64,000 nt of DNA, from assembly GCA_035048815.1 (NCBI GenBank), contig JAUCBN010000017.1, positions 14,752,936 to 14,816,935 on the forward strand, given 5' to 3'. Below are positions 1 through 13,209 of the stretch, piece after piece. Under the pieces are notes generated by a model that was not told where the DNA came from, ran no database searches, and saw nothing but the letters and a program-made list of their open reading frames with translations. The translations under genes were made by a program, and so were the position numbers. Positions within the stretch are counted from its first letter, which is position 1, and the number at the start of each line of letters is the position of its first letter. Origin of the DNA: Abelmoschus esculentus. Its lineage: Eukaryota > Streptophyta > Magnoliopsida > Malvales > Malvaceae.

Positions 1-1053
1 TATTGTGTCGATACTGTTAAAATGTAATATTTTTTCATAAACATTTATAAATAAAAAAAATCATAGAAATTATAAATTCAAAAGCTTAATGTTTAGCCAT
101 AATATTATATTGCAATAAAAATATGTATTGAAAGGAGTGGTAAATACATATTTGTTTAGCCACGAATTTGTTACTGCTAAAAATCATAGAAAATATAAAT
201 TCAAATATGTATTTACCATTGTTTTCCTTTCAATGGGGTAAAGACAGAACCGGTCCTCTCGACGATGGATAGACAACGCATAATTTTATATTAAAAATTC
301 AAGAGACATCGCATAATTTAATATTAGAAATTCAAGAGACACGAAACTATAAAATTTTAACAGATGCAAATTTAGATCAGTAGAAAATACATAAACTATA
401 GGAGAGTCTGAAATCTAATACTACGACTGTCTCATCCAACACCCCTCGGTTCATTCGCCTCCTCCCATATCTTGCTCTGCATATTCTAATTTACTCATTC
501 CCTGTGTGTTGCTTCCCTTCTTGACATAGGCTAACATCAAGAAATCTTTGGGAGCTGATCTGTAAAAGTAGTACAAAAGAGCTGGAATGGAAGGGACTAG
601 GGAGAATAAAAGGTGGAAAATTGATAACATATACAAGTGTTTGGTCATTCTCGTTAGAATCTATGCTTTTATTTTAGTTTAGTTGATAATTAGTTTATGT
701 TTTAATCTATGTTGGAAACAATGTAATGACATTCCCTACCATTGACTATTGAGACAGCTTCTTTGCTGCATTCGAGCTGTTAATTTCCTCTTTGAAATGT
801 CTGATGCTAAGTGATCTACTGGTAAAGATATAAGCACAGAATATAGTACTTTCATCCAATATTTATATATTTATGTTGAACAAAACTTCTGCAATTGTAT
901 TTGCCACCAACAGAAATGATGTATGTTCACAGAGAAATGGCTATATGCTAGAGAAATAGCAACTGTTTCAAGGATCAATGTACTCGGCAGAGTGTTATTA
1001 GAATGTAAAAATGCAGTCTTGCATCGATGGTTCATGTGGCTTCGCTGTACAAC
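1..1053. other. AT-rich flank and probable 3' UTR of the CUE gene
   Basis: No gene is supported here. Roughly 700-1053 probably includes the 3' untranslated region of the minus-strand CUE-domain gene that ends at 1054. A 65-codon minus-strand open frame at 451-648 lies in slightly less AT-rich sequence, but I recognise no domain, splice context or family in it. The first 420 bases are AT-rich, with short repeated phrases around tataaattcaaa that suggest an old repeat remnant. Confidence 0.4.
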
Positions 1054-4000
1054 TCAGAATTCAGCATCTCTGTCGAAAATTTCCCAACCATCATCTGACA
1101 GTTCTTTGCCATCAGCTTTGTTTCTTCCATCTGAAGATCTGCTTTTCGGTGATTGTCCATCAACAGATGGTGTTGGGCTTCTTTTCTCTGGGGTTTTACC
1201 TGTTTCCCACTGCCCGGAACCAAGCTCGGATGTTGCACTTTTCATAGACGAACCGGAGGAGGCCAGGATGCAGCTGGTTTGGCTTGAAGTTATTGATTTG
1301 CTTAATGGAATACGCTCATCAAACTTCTGTTTAAGCACTCTTACATCCTCGCAAATAACAGATATTTCTCCCCTGAAAATGGAAATGTTAACCGTTCTTC
1401 GTTTGATATTCATATGTTCATTAGAACATAGCTAGAAATGTATAAAGAAATATTGATATTAGCATGTATGATCGACTCTGGCGTTAATTCATACTCGACA
1501 ACAGAGGCATAATAATCATATATACTCGCCATCAGTTTACGTTATTATTACTACCAACAAATAACATTTTCCAGCGGACTCATAAATCAGATGTAAAACA
1601 AGATAAAATCCCAGAGGCAAATGGATCAAAACATATATAATCAAGCAATAAAACTTACTGTAATGTGTCAACAATGCGACCACAGTCCATAAGAAACTCG
1701 CGTAACTGCAGCGAAGCAATAACATGTTCTTGTTCAAATATAAACTTTGTCAAGTCTCACAGGAAATAGTACAGAGTGAGCAGAAATGAATGTTACCTTG
1801 GAATTTTCTTCTGCTTCCTGCCTTAGAATCTTGGACTCTTCGACTACCTTCACCATAATGGCTTCTTGTTCAGCAAGTGCATTACGAGCAGAATCTTCTT
1901 TTTCCAGCTTTTCCTGCTCTGCTGCTCTCATCAATTCCTGTGCCACAGATTGTCGAGCTTCGAGGGTTTGACGCATCTGTCAATAAATGTATACATGTAT
2001 AAAATGAATGTATAACTCAAAGCCTTTCATATCAATATCATGTTCATGTTAAATACACCATAAATTCCAAGGATGATCTAGCAAAGTCCCTAATCAACTT
2101 ATTTAGCCACGGTTAAGTTGCAAGCAATTGCTTATTTATTTCAAGATTACGACACTCACTCAAATGCTGGTTTACGGCAAGATACGAGTTTGTTTTGTAA
2201 AATTCTAACTTCACCATTTTCCCACCACATGGTAAAATTACCGATCAATCAAGATTAACTGGACAGGCAAATGTGAATCATACTGTAGCATACTAGCATA
2301 TAGAACAATATATGAAGAGAAGATTTTATACTAAATATCTGCTAGATGCGGATCTAATTTGTTCCAAGATTACCTCGTCAAGAATGGAAAGAGATTTGTC
2401 TCTTTCATCTGATAAGCTGAGTAAGCGATTTTCAAGCTCCTTTACTTCAGTGACTAGGATTGCCTTCTCCCCATATACTTCTCCAGCATGCTGCAAAACA
2501 AAAGCAATTGGTTGAGCTTTCATACTCTTCAAAGAATCATTAAACTCGATTTATTATTGGTAACTAAAAGATCCAGTCAATAACAAGTACACTACCATGT
2601 CATTTGCTTCCTTTGCATGTGGCAGCATCTGTTTAAGTTCCTCCACCTTGACAAGAATATCCATGCCACCCCTTGCAGCTTCCTCTTTTGCTTGTTCTGC
2701 AGCCGCCTCCTGAAGTTCAACTTCTTTCATCAAGTTCATAATGGACTCCATGGTCTGAAACAAAATTTTCTACACCAAAATCTGATAAGTTAAGGGTTCA
2801 TTCTCCCCAAAAGGAAGAGAATAATGAATTATTTTTCATATTAAATGCTTCTTGGCTCTTGCATATGCAAAAACATCATAACCTCAAACTATTTCAATCA
2901 TCATTCAAACGTAGCAATGCATAGGATTGATTCTCATACCCCAAACGCCTCTGAAATCGACAAAGGAAAAAAATGCTTATTGCAAAAGGTACCTTGTTAC
3001 TTTTAGCTTCTTCAATGATCTCTTCAAGTATATCCATTCGACATGCCGGACTAGATCTACTAACAGCAGGATTGAAGGTATCATCCTCGATATCACTCAT
3101 TTCACCAAAGCATTCAGGCGGGGATTTAAGGTCAACATAACCTTTTTCTTGTTTCTCGGAATGAATAGAGTGAATAACAGAACCACTTTCAAAATGCTGA
3201 TCAGTCCTCAGGTCTTCTGGAATTTGATCTGGAGAATATGGTGGAACCACCGGATCAGCAGAATTTTCTTCACTTACCATGGTTCCATTTAATGAACTAT
3301 TTCTACTTAGATCTCCATTCAAATTCACAGTCCCATCAAAATTGAACTTATCATTGGAGCTGCCACTACAACCATCATTCTCCAAAAGCAAGGCCAAAGC
3401 ATTAGCCGAGGTGAATTGTGAAACCTGGGGAGTCCTCGGAAGCACATCTTCAATGTCTGTTGTTTGGTCTTGACTTGACAAACCTGACTCCTTGGTTACA
3501 AGATTTGCATATAGCAGAGAATTATCAACCTCTGATTTATCCCAGCTTAAGCTAGATTTATCTTTCTGAACTTCAGCATTCCCCAACAAAATCAATTCCT
3601 CGGTTTCAATATCAGCAACCTCATTATTATTGTTCTCATGGAATTTTAAACTAGCAGACCCATTTGATGCTTCAAGAGAACCCACATTGCTAGCAACATT
3701 GGTAAGATGAGTTTCTCCCACAACTGCACTTGTTTCGAACAATGGTTCTGTAGAAGAGCATTCTCTTTTTCCAGCCAATACTTTTCGACGCATCAACTGA
3801 TAACTTTCTGCCTCATCTGGAGCTGCATTTTTAAAACATGCATTTATGCTGTTAAACAGGCCAATAGATCAAGGAATAAAAGCCAATATACTACAAATAG
3901 GCATGCATATACGAAGTAGCAGTTATCCTCTAAGCTGAAATACAGATCAGACAGTATCGATAACTGAATTGTTCACAAAATTTCATGATTTAGAAAATCC

Positions 4001-4396
4001 AAGAACATATGCAGAATAAACCAAGTCCACTACAAACTACCTTCATTTGGTTGCACCGGAGGACTCTTGTTCCGTGAGGACGAACTGGCAACCACGGTTC
4101 TTTTAGAAAGGGAAGGTATTATCTCAGACAGAACAATCTCAGCCGCTGTATCAACATCCTTAGAGTTCTCAATAGCAACAGCTTTTAGAATACGAGAATC
4201 AACCTGCGAAGGTGGTGTAAGAAAGCTATTTTTAAAGGAAATTTAAAGCTTAATGAACGAATCGAACTTTTACCAGACAATTCAAAACATTTTTTGTATT
4301 TAACATACCCCAGTCAAAAAAAGATCAAGAAAAGCAAAAAAGAAATACCTGTGGAAATATCTCCAGCAAACAGTGATAGACCTTATTGAATCCCAT
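1054..4396 (-). CDS. CUE-domain coiled-coil protein (ubiquitin-binding type)
   Basis: Eight coding exons with GT-AG introns give a 620-residue protein: 4349-4396, 4041-4203, 2993-3822, 2596-2754, 2374-2490, 1797-1976, 1659-1705 and 1054-1372; phases match at every junction. Residues 1-45 (MGFNKVYHCLLEIFPQVDSR onward, with the AIENSKDVDTA and EIVLSEIIPSL stretches) fit a CUE domain, a ubiquitin-binding fold of the UBA superfamily. A long serine/asparagine-rich, probably disordered middle (exon 3) follows, then about 170 residues of Glu/Lys/Ala-rich heptads (coiled coil) and a charged, Ser-rich tail ending in EIFDRDAEF. The start is the ATG at 4396, just inside an exon preceded by an apparent 5' UTR intron (about 4414-4923). 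Arabidopsis has similar proteins annotated as 'ubiquitin system component Cue'. A role in binding ubiquitylated partners is inferred from family only. Confidence 0.85.
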
Positions 4397-4414
4397 TCCA
4401 AAGAGCTATTAACC

Positions 4415-4990
4415 TGCAAATGGAAAAAAACAGAAGTTAACCTGCAACATGTATAATCAACGTTATAAACAATCAAGAACATGTTCTAAACATAAACCAT
4501 AATTATAACCCTGTAAAAACATAGATAAACTATATAAAAAATGGAAATGCAATTGAAGGGGAAAAAAAAGAAAGAAAATTTATATACATGCAAAAATACC
4601 CATCAATTGACAATTTCTTACAAATCAATGAAAAAAAAAAACTAAGGATTTAAACAATATTAATATGAACACAGCACCATAGAATTAGTGGTGTCAAAAG
4701 GACAAGGAAAGCCAACATTTTTTTACAACAACAAGAAAAACAGAATTAAAATCGGAAAGAATTTCTAACATGGTACAACGAAACACGAATTATGAAACAC
4801 TGAATCTGTTTGGTTGCAGAGAAAACCAATACTAAAATCAGATAAAGATCGAGACTTTATCCATTGAGAAAGCAGAATCAAAAGAATACACAATTCATGA
4901 AAAATAAAGGGAAAAGGACGAACCTTTATCGAGCCCACGAGAGGAGAGAAAGCGATCCAGGAGAGATTGATGCCTGGGTATTTTTTTTTC
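4415..4990 (-). other. 5' UTR exon and leader intron of the CUE gene
   Basis: On the minus strand a donor at 4922-4923 (GATAAAG before GTTCG) and an acceptor just upstream of 4413 (ttttccatttgcag) fit a leader intron of about 510 bp. The non-coding first exon would lie at about 4924-4990. The coding ATG at 4396 is in the following exon. The transcription start is inferred, not seen. Confidence 0.45.
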
Positions 4991-4999
4991 TTCTAAACC

Positions 5000-7240
5000 T
5001 TAATTTCTATTTTAAGTTTTGATTAAATTCTGGGTGAAGCTGGAAAGGCTAGGCTGAGGAGAACTACGCAGCTAAGGAAGAGGACATCAGTGTGATTAAT
5101 GGATTTCTTTGAGGGTGTTTTGGTCCAATAATTCATATAAAAATGGAGTCTTGACCGTTCAGGTCGTTGTGATTGGACTGGAGACATTTTCTTTTGCCGG
5201 GGGTGTATTTGTCAAAGGAACCTTCCTGGTCTATAACACGGTAAATAATATTTAATTTAGGGTAAACTATATAGTCATCATACTATGAGTTTAATATCGA
5301 TTTGACTATAATGCTTTAAAAAGAATCAAATAAATCGGTAAACTATTGCTTTGATATTAAAATAGTCATCTGTCGTTAAGGATGTAAGGGACTAATGATG
5401 TGACAGTTAAATATAAAATAAAATAATTATACATTTAATCTCTGTTATTCATACATTTTATAATTTAGTCTTTATTTTATTTTAATCAATCAGGTGGTGA
5501 TACGTGTGGTTGTGTTATTGGAGGAAGAAAACAAATTACCCACGTCTGTGCCTAAAAAGAATTGAACACACAACCATAGGTATGGATCAAATCACTGGAT
5601 CATGATGGTTTTCATGTTATAAATCTCCTCAATATTTATATAATACATACAGTTTTTTTATTTATTCGCATAAAACAATAAATTTATTTTTAATTTAATT
5701 AAATATTAATTAAATTATTTTATATAATAATAAATTAAAATTTCTAAACTATAATAAAATTTTATTTGACAAACCCTATGCCATAAAACTCATAAATATT
5801 TTTTAGGGTTTTTTAGGGTTTAGGGTTTAAATATCCGTATCATAAATATTTGAATATTTTTATTTGAATATACGAATTTTTATTCAAATATTTATTATAC
5901 GAATATTTTTATTTGTATATTTATTATTCAAATATTTTTATTTAAATATATAATTTTTTTCGAATATTTAAAATTCAAAAAATCGGTATCAAAAAGTTAT
6001 TATTCAAAGTATAATATTTTTAAAAATAAAATAATTAATACTATATTTTTAAAAATATTTTTAAAAAATCATATTTGTGAAATTTCACCAAGAACCGACC
6101 CGAAATAATAAAATTTATAATTCAACCCCAATAAAATAATTTAAAAAACTTGATTAAATTTGACCCAACCTAAAAAATAATAAAAATAATAAATATTATA
6201 TATAAAATATATAAATATATCGGATCACATCGAAAATCTTTTATCCTAAATTTAACTCAACTCGACTCTGATATTTTTAATAAAAATCCACCCCTGTAGA
6301 ATATGGTCAAAACGAAACTCGACAATACCGGATCAAATTGTTATCTTTATCTATAAAAACGAATTTAAAAAATTATATTTTTAGACAATGAAAAAGAATA
6401 GTTAATATTAAGTAACGCGGGATATCGCTTCTTTGCAACACATTGGTTAAATATTGCTATCTTTTTGGCACACTGAACTAATTTATCCTATGTTTTTTCT
6501 TATTATTTAAATAACGGAATTTTTAATTTTTTATAACGATCTAATTTTTAAAGTCTAAATCATTAAATTTATAAATATTTTTATGTTGTTGTCAATTTAA
6601 ATATCATCAATCATTTCTCTTTTCTTCAACTTTCTACAATTCATAATCCCAACTTTACACTCTAAAAAATCGACGAACAAAAGATCAAATAAATCATAAA
6701 ATATCGAACGTTAAATCTTTGATTGAATGAGGAATGACAGATAAAAAAATGATAAACTGAAGAAATTATATCATGGGTAGATTTTACACGTCATTTATGG
6801 GATCAACCACTAAAAGTCATCCATCTTATTTTTTTATGTCATATTTTTTAAGTGAATCTTCTATTGTTAATTCATTTTAAAAATAGTTTTTTCAAGTGGA
6901 GATTCACTTGGAAAAAAATATGACATGAAAAAATTGATGAGATGAGTGATTTTTAGTAGTTGGTCCCATCTACACGTAATGTAATTTACCCATAATATAA
7001 TTTTGGATACATGATTGTTACAACGGTAATATAGTGTTCGATAACTGTAAATGAGAGATTTAAAATTTTTAAATTATTAAAAAATATTAAACTTTTAGGA
7101 TTCTTTTAAAAATTTAATGAATTCTTGATTAAAAAAATAATAAAATAGATCATAGGTCATATTTAAATTGAATGATAATTTTTTTAACATTATTAACAAA
7201 AAAAAACTTAAATAAATAATAAAACCCTACGTAGTATATA
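5000..7240. other. AT-rich intergenic DNA with transposon remnants
   Basis: No gene seen. 5260-5480 resembles one end of a MULE (starts ggGTAAACTATATAG, with a degenerate echo of the 7250 element's terminal repeat). 5480-5640 has a tRNA-like phrase on the minus strand. 5805-5830 contains three TTTAGGG-type telomere words. 5835-5960 is a run of degenerate AATATTTTTATTTGAAT repeats. 5980-7249 is the left part of a segment duplicated at 15155-16448. Confidence 0.5.
6763..7003. mobile_element. Palindromic MITE, copy 1 (right target duplication lost)
   Basis: A near-palindromic ~240-bp element. The left end AAATTATATCATGGGTAGA is mirrored by ...TTTACCCATAATATAATTT, and the middle has an inverted pair around agtgaatcttc / gaagattcact. 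The same element lies at 15923-16171 inside the second paralogous segment, where it has flanking direct repeats. Here the 35 bases after the right end, including that repeat, are missing, so a small deletion followed insertion. Confidence 0.65.
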
Positions 7241-7688
7241 TAATAAATAGGGTAAACTACATCAGTGACCATCCAACTATTTGGGGATGCCTATTTTGAC
7301 TACCCAACTAAAGAACACGTCAATCAGGTACCCCAACTTTGAAACCCTACCTATTTTGGCCACTGCCGTTAAAATTCTGACGGAAAAGTTAACAGCAGTG
7401 ATGTGTCTGTTAATTAAAATCGGTAAAATTACACATTTAATTCCTCTAATTTTTTTTAATTTAATCCTAAATTTATTTTTATTTATTATTTTTATATATT
7501 CCTCTCCAATCCGGTGAATGATTAGTGGAAGAAATAAAATATAAAGTTTTTCGCATACAAAGAGATTTGAACTCACAACCTCCAGCATAGCAAACACACA
7601 ACCAACAAGTAAACCATTGGACCAATTTATTTTTAATGTTATAATATATTCACATGTATTATTAAGTGATAAAGTTTTAGTAATTATT

Positions 7689-8215
7689 CAAACAAAAAAT
7701 ATAAAAATATTTAAACAACGAAATTCAAATATTTGAATAATTAAAATCTAAATATTTTTATTTGAATATTTAGATTTTAATTTATTCGAATAAAAATCAT
7801 AAATATTTAAATATTTTTTATTCGAATATATGAATAAAAATCATGAATATTCGAATATTTGAATTTAAAAATATTCAAATAAAAATATTTAAATTTTAAT
7901 TATTCGAACAAAAAATATAAAAATATTTAAACAACGAAATTCAAATATTCGAATAATTAAAATCTAAATATTTTTATTTGAATATTTAGATTTTAATTTA
8001 TTCGAATAAAAATCATAAATATTTAAATATTTTTTATTGGAATATATGAATAAAAATCATGAATATTCGAATATTTGAATTTAAAAATATTCAAATAAAA
8101 TATTTAAATTTTAATTATTCGAACAAAAAATATAAAAATATTTAAACAACGAAATTCAAATATTCGAATAATTAAAATCTAAATATTTAATATTTTTATT
8201 TAAATATTAATCGAT
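7689..8215. repeat. ~215-bp AT-rich tandem repeat inside the MULE
   Basis: A unit beginning aacaaaaaatataaaaatat recurs at about 7690, 7907 and 8121, giving about two and a half copies of a ~215-bp unit. The unit is itself built from AAATATTTGAATAAAA words. The related MULE at 57-58.8 kb carries only about one unit, so copy number differs between elements. Confidence 0.7.
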
Positions 8216-8310
8216 TTAAACAGTTGACTTTTGTTAAGGTAATTCAAATACTAAGAGATAACCATTTAATACCACGTTTTCAGATTTTATATCACAAAAT
8301 TATATTAGCT

Positions 8311-8372
8311 TAGTGGTTTAATCCTTTGCTTTATAAGCAAGGGGTTAAGGGTTCAAATCCCCTTTTGGGCAT
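8311..8372 (+). other. tRNA-like module with A-box and B-box motifs in the MULE
   Basis: The sequence contains TAGCTTAGTGG, a match to the pol III A-box consensus TRGCNNAGYGG, and 36 bases after it GGTTCAAATCC, a near match to the B box GGTTCGANTCC. Between them TTTGC-TTTATAA-GCAAG folds as an anticodon-like stem with a seven-base loop (TAT in the anticodon position). No proper acceptor stem pairs around it, so it is not annotated as a functional tRNA. A decayed counterpart is in the related element near 57580-57635. Confidence 0.5.
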
Positions 8373-8936
8373 TATCACTTTATTTTCATTCTTCCTTTTT
8401 TTCTTAGAGAAAAATATATTAATTAATCATAAAAATAAATTATTAAATAAATTAAAGGGATTAAATATGTAATTTTACAAATTTTAATTAACATCCACGT
8501 CATCACCATTAATTGCCACATCATCACTATTAACTTTTCCGTCAAAATTTTAACGGCAGTGGCCAAAATAGGTAGGGTTTCAAAGTTGGGGTACCTGATT
8601 GACGAGTTCTTTAGTTGGATGGCCAAAATAGATATCCTCAAATAGTTGGGTGGTCACTGTTGTAGTTTACCCTAATAAATATTTATATGTTAAATAAATA
8701 AACTTTAAAAACTATTTAGCTCATGCTTTTTTCCCCCTACAAATAAAGGTAAAGTCTCGATTTTTTTAAGCTCGCGTAAGTAGGAATATGCAAATTAAGC
8801 TATAATTGTTGATCGATATAACCATTTATTTTATAAATTAATTAACTTAATCATTAAAAGTTAAACAATTATGGTTAATCAATCTGTTTAAAAATAATTA
8901 ATAATTAACTGCTAAATTAATTTATATATACTTTGG

Positions 8937-9710
8937 AAAATTCTAGAACGCATGTCAAACATCGTTGAACACTATTAATGTTGAACATTGCTGAACATCA
9001 TTAAACTAATTAATAAAGTTTAAAAATTTTAAGGACCCAATATATAATTAATAATTATTTTAAAAAATCAATTAAATTATTTCTATACATATTAAAATTT
9101 TATTTTTTTAATAAAGATAAACTATATATTTAGTACTTATCTATTTTCGTATTTCTATTTTAATATCCAAACAAAAATAATATTAAAGTATCAAAATTGT
9201 AGATAATAATACCACAACCTAACCCTTTTACCAGTAAATCATCTGTTATTTTTTTTTATGTTTTCTTACTTCTCTGAGAAAAATGTTTTTTTCCATCAAT
9301 TAAGTGATAAATTTGTCAATTTAGAAGCTAAGTTCACTTGTCCCTTGCTTAAAAACAAATTTTTAGTCCAACTTCATTGTCAATAGGATAATTATCATCT
9401 TTAGAATTTTTTGATGTTTTAAAAATTTTAATTAAACGGTATTTTTTTATTAAGTCTGAAATAATTGATAAACTTAAAAAACTCTAAATCTGTGACTATA
9501 ATTTTTTATTTAAATAATAAAAGTTAGACATCTAAGTTAATTATTATTATTATTTAATTTTAAAATTTGTAGAGATCCTCGTTTAGTCAAAAATCATACC
9601 TTCAGGCCTAACTTTCAACATCAAAAATTATTTTTATAAAAAATAAAGAAAAAGATTTAGAATTTTCATAAAAATTGAAAATTTTGGCTTTTTGAAAATT
9701 TGGAATCAAC
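8937..9710. other. AT-rich spacer, no gene
   Basis: Low-complexity AT-rich DNA between the end of the paralogous segment and the 5' LTR of the copia element. No open frame of note and no recognised repeat. Confidence 0.5.
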
Positions 9711-9955
9711 TGTTATGAATATTATCTATGTGGATGTCTATCATAATAAGAACTCTATCATTAGGAATATTATCTTCATTAATTAGAGTTTAATATATTA
9801 TGTACTTCTTATGGCTATAATAGATGAGTTTGTGAAGGCAATGTACACAAGTCAATATTGAGAATAATATAAATATCTCTCTTTATATCTTCTCTTTGTT
9901 CTTTCATTCTTGTTCTTTATTGTTGATTTATTTCTTCTTTACTTTATTCACAACA
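9711..9955 (+). repeat. 5' LTR of the copia element
   Basis: A 245-bp terminal repeat, TGTTATGAAT to TTCACAACA, with a run of ctctttatatcttctctttg near its right end as in the partner. The first 10 and last ~100 bases resemble the 3' LTR while the centre differs strongly, suggesting great age or recombination between related elements. Confidence 0.7.
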
Positions 9956-12664
9956 CGTTATCAGCACGAGACTCTAACCAACGGAGGTATTTGTCGTTCA
10001 AATCTTAAAGGAGTTATTGACAAGAATTTGTTACTAGCATAAATCAAATATAAGTTCTTCTTCCTCAATTATATTTTAATTATCGGTTATTTTTCTCTCT
10101 TGATATTTGATTTGATTTTTAATTTATTAAAAATCTTTGGTTGTTTGGTGTTTGTGTAGCGATAAAGTAGCTCAAATACTGTGGTTCTTATTGACAATTC
10201 CCGAAAAAGATTTTAAAAAGATATTAGTAACTAAATCTACCATATAGTGAAAAGTTCAGTATGTTTTACTTATTTAATTTGAGATTTTTATCTTTATTAT
10301 AACCAATATTTGTTTTTATTATTATGATAAAGGTTATGTTTTAATCATGTTCTAAGTATTACATGATATTAGAACAAATATTAAACCTTTAATTAATATG
10401 TTCTTTGTTATGTTGGTTTAATCCGAGTATATTGGTTGGACATCCCATTCTGCGAGGCTACTGGTCTCAAAGGAGGTTCTTTTTAAAGGATCTTGTGGAC
10501 TGGTTTAACAACGCCGCGTATAAGGATTAAATTTTTGTTCCTTATTGTATATATATTTGTTGATCAATTACTATTTAATAGTATGAATATTATAAAGTTT
10601 ATATTTACTTGAAAGCAATACTATTTTATGTCGAAAAAACTCGACTATAAACTTCTCCCAAGTTCAAATTACGAAAATCGTCTTGATCAAAGAATTTTTA
10701 TGGGAGACATTCCCTGAAGTGAATGTAAGCATGATGATTATTCCATGCGATTTTTTTATTTATGTCATTCCCTAAAGTGAATGCAAGCATGGTGTTTATT
10801 CCATGCGATTATTGAATTTGTTTCATTCCTTCAAGTGAATATAAACGTGATAATTCACTATATGGTTAGTGAATAAAACTCAATTATGTGCAAGAGAATC
10901 ACTGATGAGAATATGTTAGAAAAACATACTCCACTTTTCACATATTAATGTTGTCTTACAGACACAATATCATACAAGGGTTTTAAATACCTATCAGTCT
11001 TCGCTCCATTCCCTGAAGTGAATATGATATTTTATAGCGGAAAGAATAAATGCCACATTAGTAATTGTGGTCATGATTGAGATCATAAAATAGACATGAA
11101 TAAGATGATTATTTTGAGAATGCTTATATCCACAAGAAGTGGAATTATAAAGATGACAAGAATGATAGAGATCATATCAAAATCTTTATGTTATCAATGT
11201 TATGGTACAAACTATTGATCCCGTTCTTGTCAAACGCTGAAGTATTATAGACTTTATCTATAATCATGAATGATAAATTAAAGAAAATATAAACAGATTT
11301 TCTTTGTGGCGAAAATAATGGTGTTATTGATCCAACTCAACTGAATATTGATAATTTTTCTCATAACCCTTGAAGGGAATAATTCACTATTTATTTCCTT
11401 TATAAATTCTAAAAGGAATAATTGATATTTATTTTATTTTGTTTATGTTAATTTACTTTTATTTATTATTTATTTATGTTAACATACTTTATATATTTAT
11501 TTATCTTTTATGTTAATTTTTCCTTTAAAAGAATATGATTACTTCCAGAATAAAATATGCAATAATTTATGGCGATTTATGCTTAGCAGACAGTGCAAAT
11601 ACTCATACAATATTTAAGCATAAGAAATATTTTCTCATTTAAATACAAGGGAAATATGAGTATTATATCTCAAAGTACTGAAATATCAATGCTTCGGAAG
11701 ATCTTTTGAGAGTTTATCTTTGATAGATAACTGATTTGATATAATGTGTTATATTTAATATTTTGTCATTTCTTGAAGTGAATGGTACAAAGCACATATT
11801 TTTCATTTCTCAAAGTGAATGAAATAAAGCACATATTAAAAGGCGCATGGTTATGCATATTTTCCCATTTTAAATTCAAGGGAATAATGTGAGTACTATA
11901 TCCGGAAGTACTAATATCACAGAAGGCTCCGACTGAGCAAATATATTATTGTCAAATGGAACTTTATTCCATATTTACAGTGCATTATGCTCGTCAAAGT
12001 CGCAAAGAGACTTATTGAATTTTAAAGATATTTACAGAAATATATTGAGAATATATATCAAAAGAATGTTGATTATCTCAATGTTACGAGTATAACTCAA
12101 GGCAATAAGAAAATTTTGACAAAATTACATGCATTGTCATCCATATTGTACTACATAAGAATTAGTACAAATTGAAGCTCATGCTATTGTAAACTAGATG
12201 TTTACTGATAATTTTATTTGGCATGACCGGTTAGACCATCCCGGTTCAATTATGATGCAAAAATTTGTTGACACTTTTATGTGGTCATTTATTAAAGAAC
12301 TAAGATTTTTTTCATGGTAATATTTTACGTAATACTTGCTATGGAAGTAATTTGATTATTCAATCATCAACATCTAAGATAGAGTACTATTAATTTTCTG
12401 GAACGTATACAAGGTAATATATATGGGCCCATAAGACTTTCTTAAAGACCATCTAGATATTTTATGATTTTTATCGATGCATCGACTAGATAGTTATGTG
12501 TATCCTTATTATTAACCTGCAACTTGGTGTTTGCGAGGCTACTTGCTTAGTTGATAAAATTACGAGCACATTTTCCAGATTATTTTCTAAAAACAATCAG
12601 TCTTGATAATGTTGATGACATGTAATTTTACATGTAGTATCACAAATTCGCATCAAGCCAACAA

Positions 12665-13209
12665 ATGATCATAAGTTCTCCTCATTACAAATGGTTTTTA
12701 GTCATGAACCAAATATTTCTCATCTTAGATTTTTTGTGTGCGATATATGTTCTAATTGCACCACCACAACGCACAAAGATGAGTTTTGTTCGGAATATAA
12801 TCGGATTTAAATATCTTGAGCTTCTGATAGGGAATTTATTTATAACCCGATTTATTGACTATCATTTTAATGAGTCAATTTATCCAATATTAGGGGGGAA
12901 AATAAATAGCTGGGGAAAGAAATAAGTTTGAATGAATTATTATTTTCTCTTTTTGATCCACGTGTTACACAATGTAAACTATAAGTTCAATGGATAATTC
13001 ATTTATCAAATAAATTGTCAGATGATTTTGCTGACCCTAAAAGAGTGACTAAGTCATGTATACCAGCTATGAATGCTCCGATTAAATTTGATGTCATGGA
13101 AGGACAAACTCTAATTGCTAATGAGTCTAACTTACGCTTAAAGCGTAGTAGACAAGTAAGTTCCAAAGATAAGAGATCCTCGAAAAAGAAAAGGAGCTAT
13201 ATTTTATGA
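12665..13209 (+). pseudogene. Copia integrase / pre-RT polyprotein fragment
   Basis: Two open stretches in this interval carry hallmark copia wording: QRTKM, a degenerate RYLEPLTGD-like stretch, HFNES with PxLGG, then a DPKRVTKS motif. In intact elements these sit in one polyprotein between the integrase core and reverse transcriptase. Here they are separated by stops and frameshifts, so this is a relic with no likely function. Confidence 0.75.

Larger units (their letters stand above)
7250..8672. mobile_element. Non-autonomous Mutator-like element (MULE), 1423 bp, with long TIRs
   Basis: The element begins GGGTAAACTACATCAGTGAC and ends GTAGTTTACCC, with inverted repeats of roughly 200 bp that match closely by eye. 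It is flanked by perfect 9-bp target duplications, taataaata at 7241-7249 and 8673-8681. A 9-bp duplication with long TIRs is the Mutator signature. There is no transposase reading frame. The interior carries a ~215-bp tandem repeat (about 7690-8215) and tRNA-like modules. The paralogous segment near 16440 shows the unoccupied site. A related, left-truncated copy lies at about 57080-58757. Open frames over the terminal repeats are artefacts of the repeat. Confidence 0.85.
5980..8936. repeat. Paralogous segment, copy 1 (contains the MULE insertion)
   Basis: After removing the MULE at 7250-8672 and one 9-bp target copy, this stretch aligns end to end with 15155-16648 in the same orientation. 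Both begin near tcggtatcaaaaagttatta and end near the aattaatttatat stretch. By eye they differ at scattered bases and small indels. The two copies flank the decayed copia element at 9711-15075. Copy 2 starts only about 80 bp after the 3' LTR, and copy 1 ends about 775 bp before the 5' LTR. They could be a tandem duplication or remnants of long terminal repeats of a larger element; I found no primer-binding site next to copy 1. Confidence 0.7.

Noticed and set aside
923..1435. 170-codon plus-strand frame
   Set aside because: It is antisense to the last exon of the CUE-domain gene, whose frame is supported by seven in-phase introns.
5803..5832. Interstitial telomere from three TTTAGGG words
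   Set aside because: Only three imperfect units in AT-rich DNA; too short to call a telomere-derived array.
8311..8385. A functional tRNA-Ile(UAU) gene
   Set aside because: A- and B-box and an anticodon-like stem exist, but no acceptor stem pairs and the D-arm is poor. Kept only as a tRNA-like module.
7277..8641. Similar short proteins (PNFETLPILATAVKILTEKL) at 7281, 8423 and 58541
   Set aside because: They translate the terminal inverted repeats of one MULE family, so similarity reflects DNA repeats and not a protein family.
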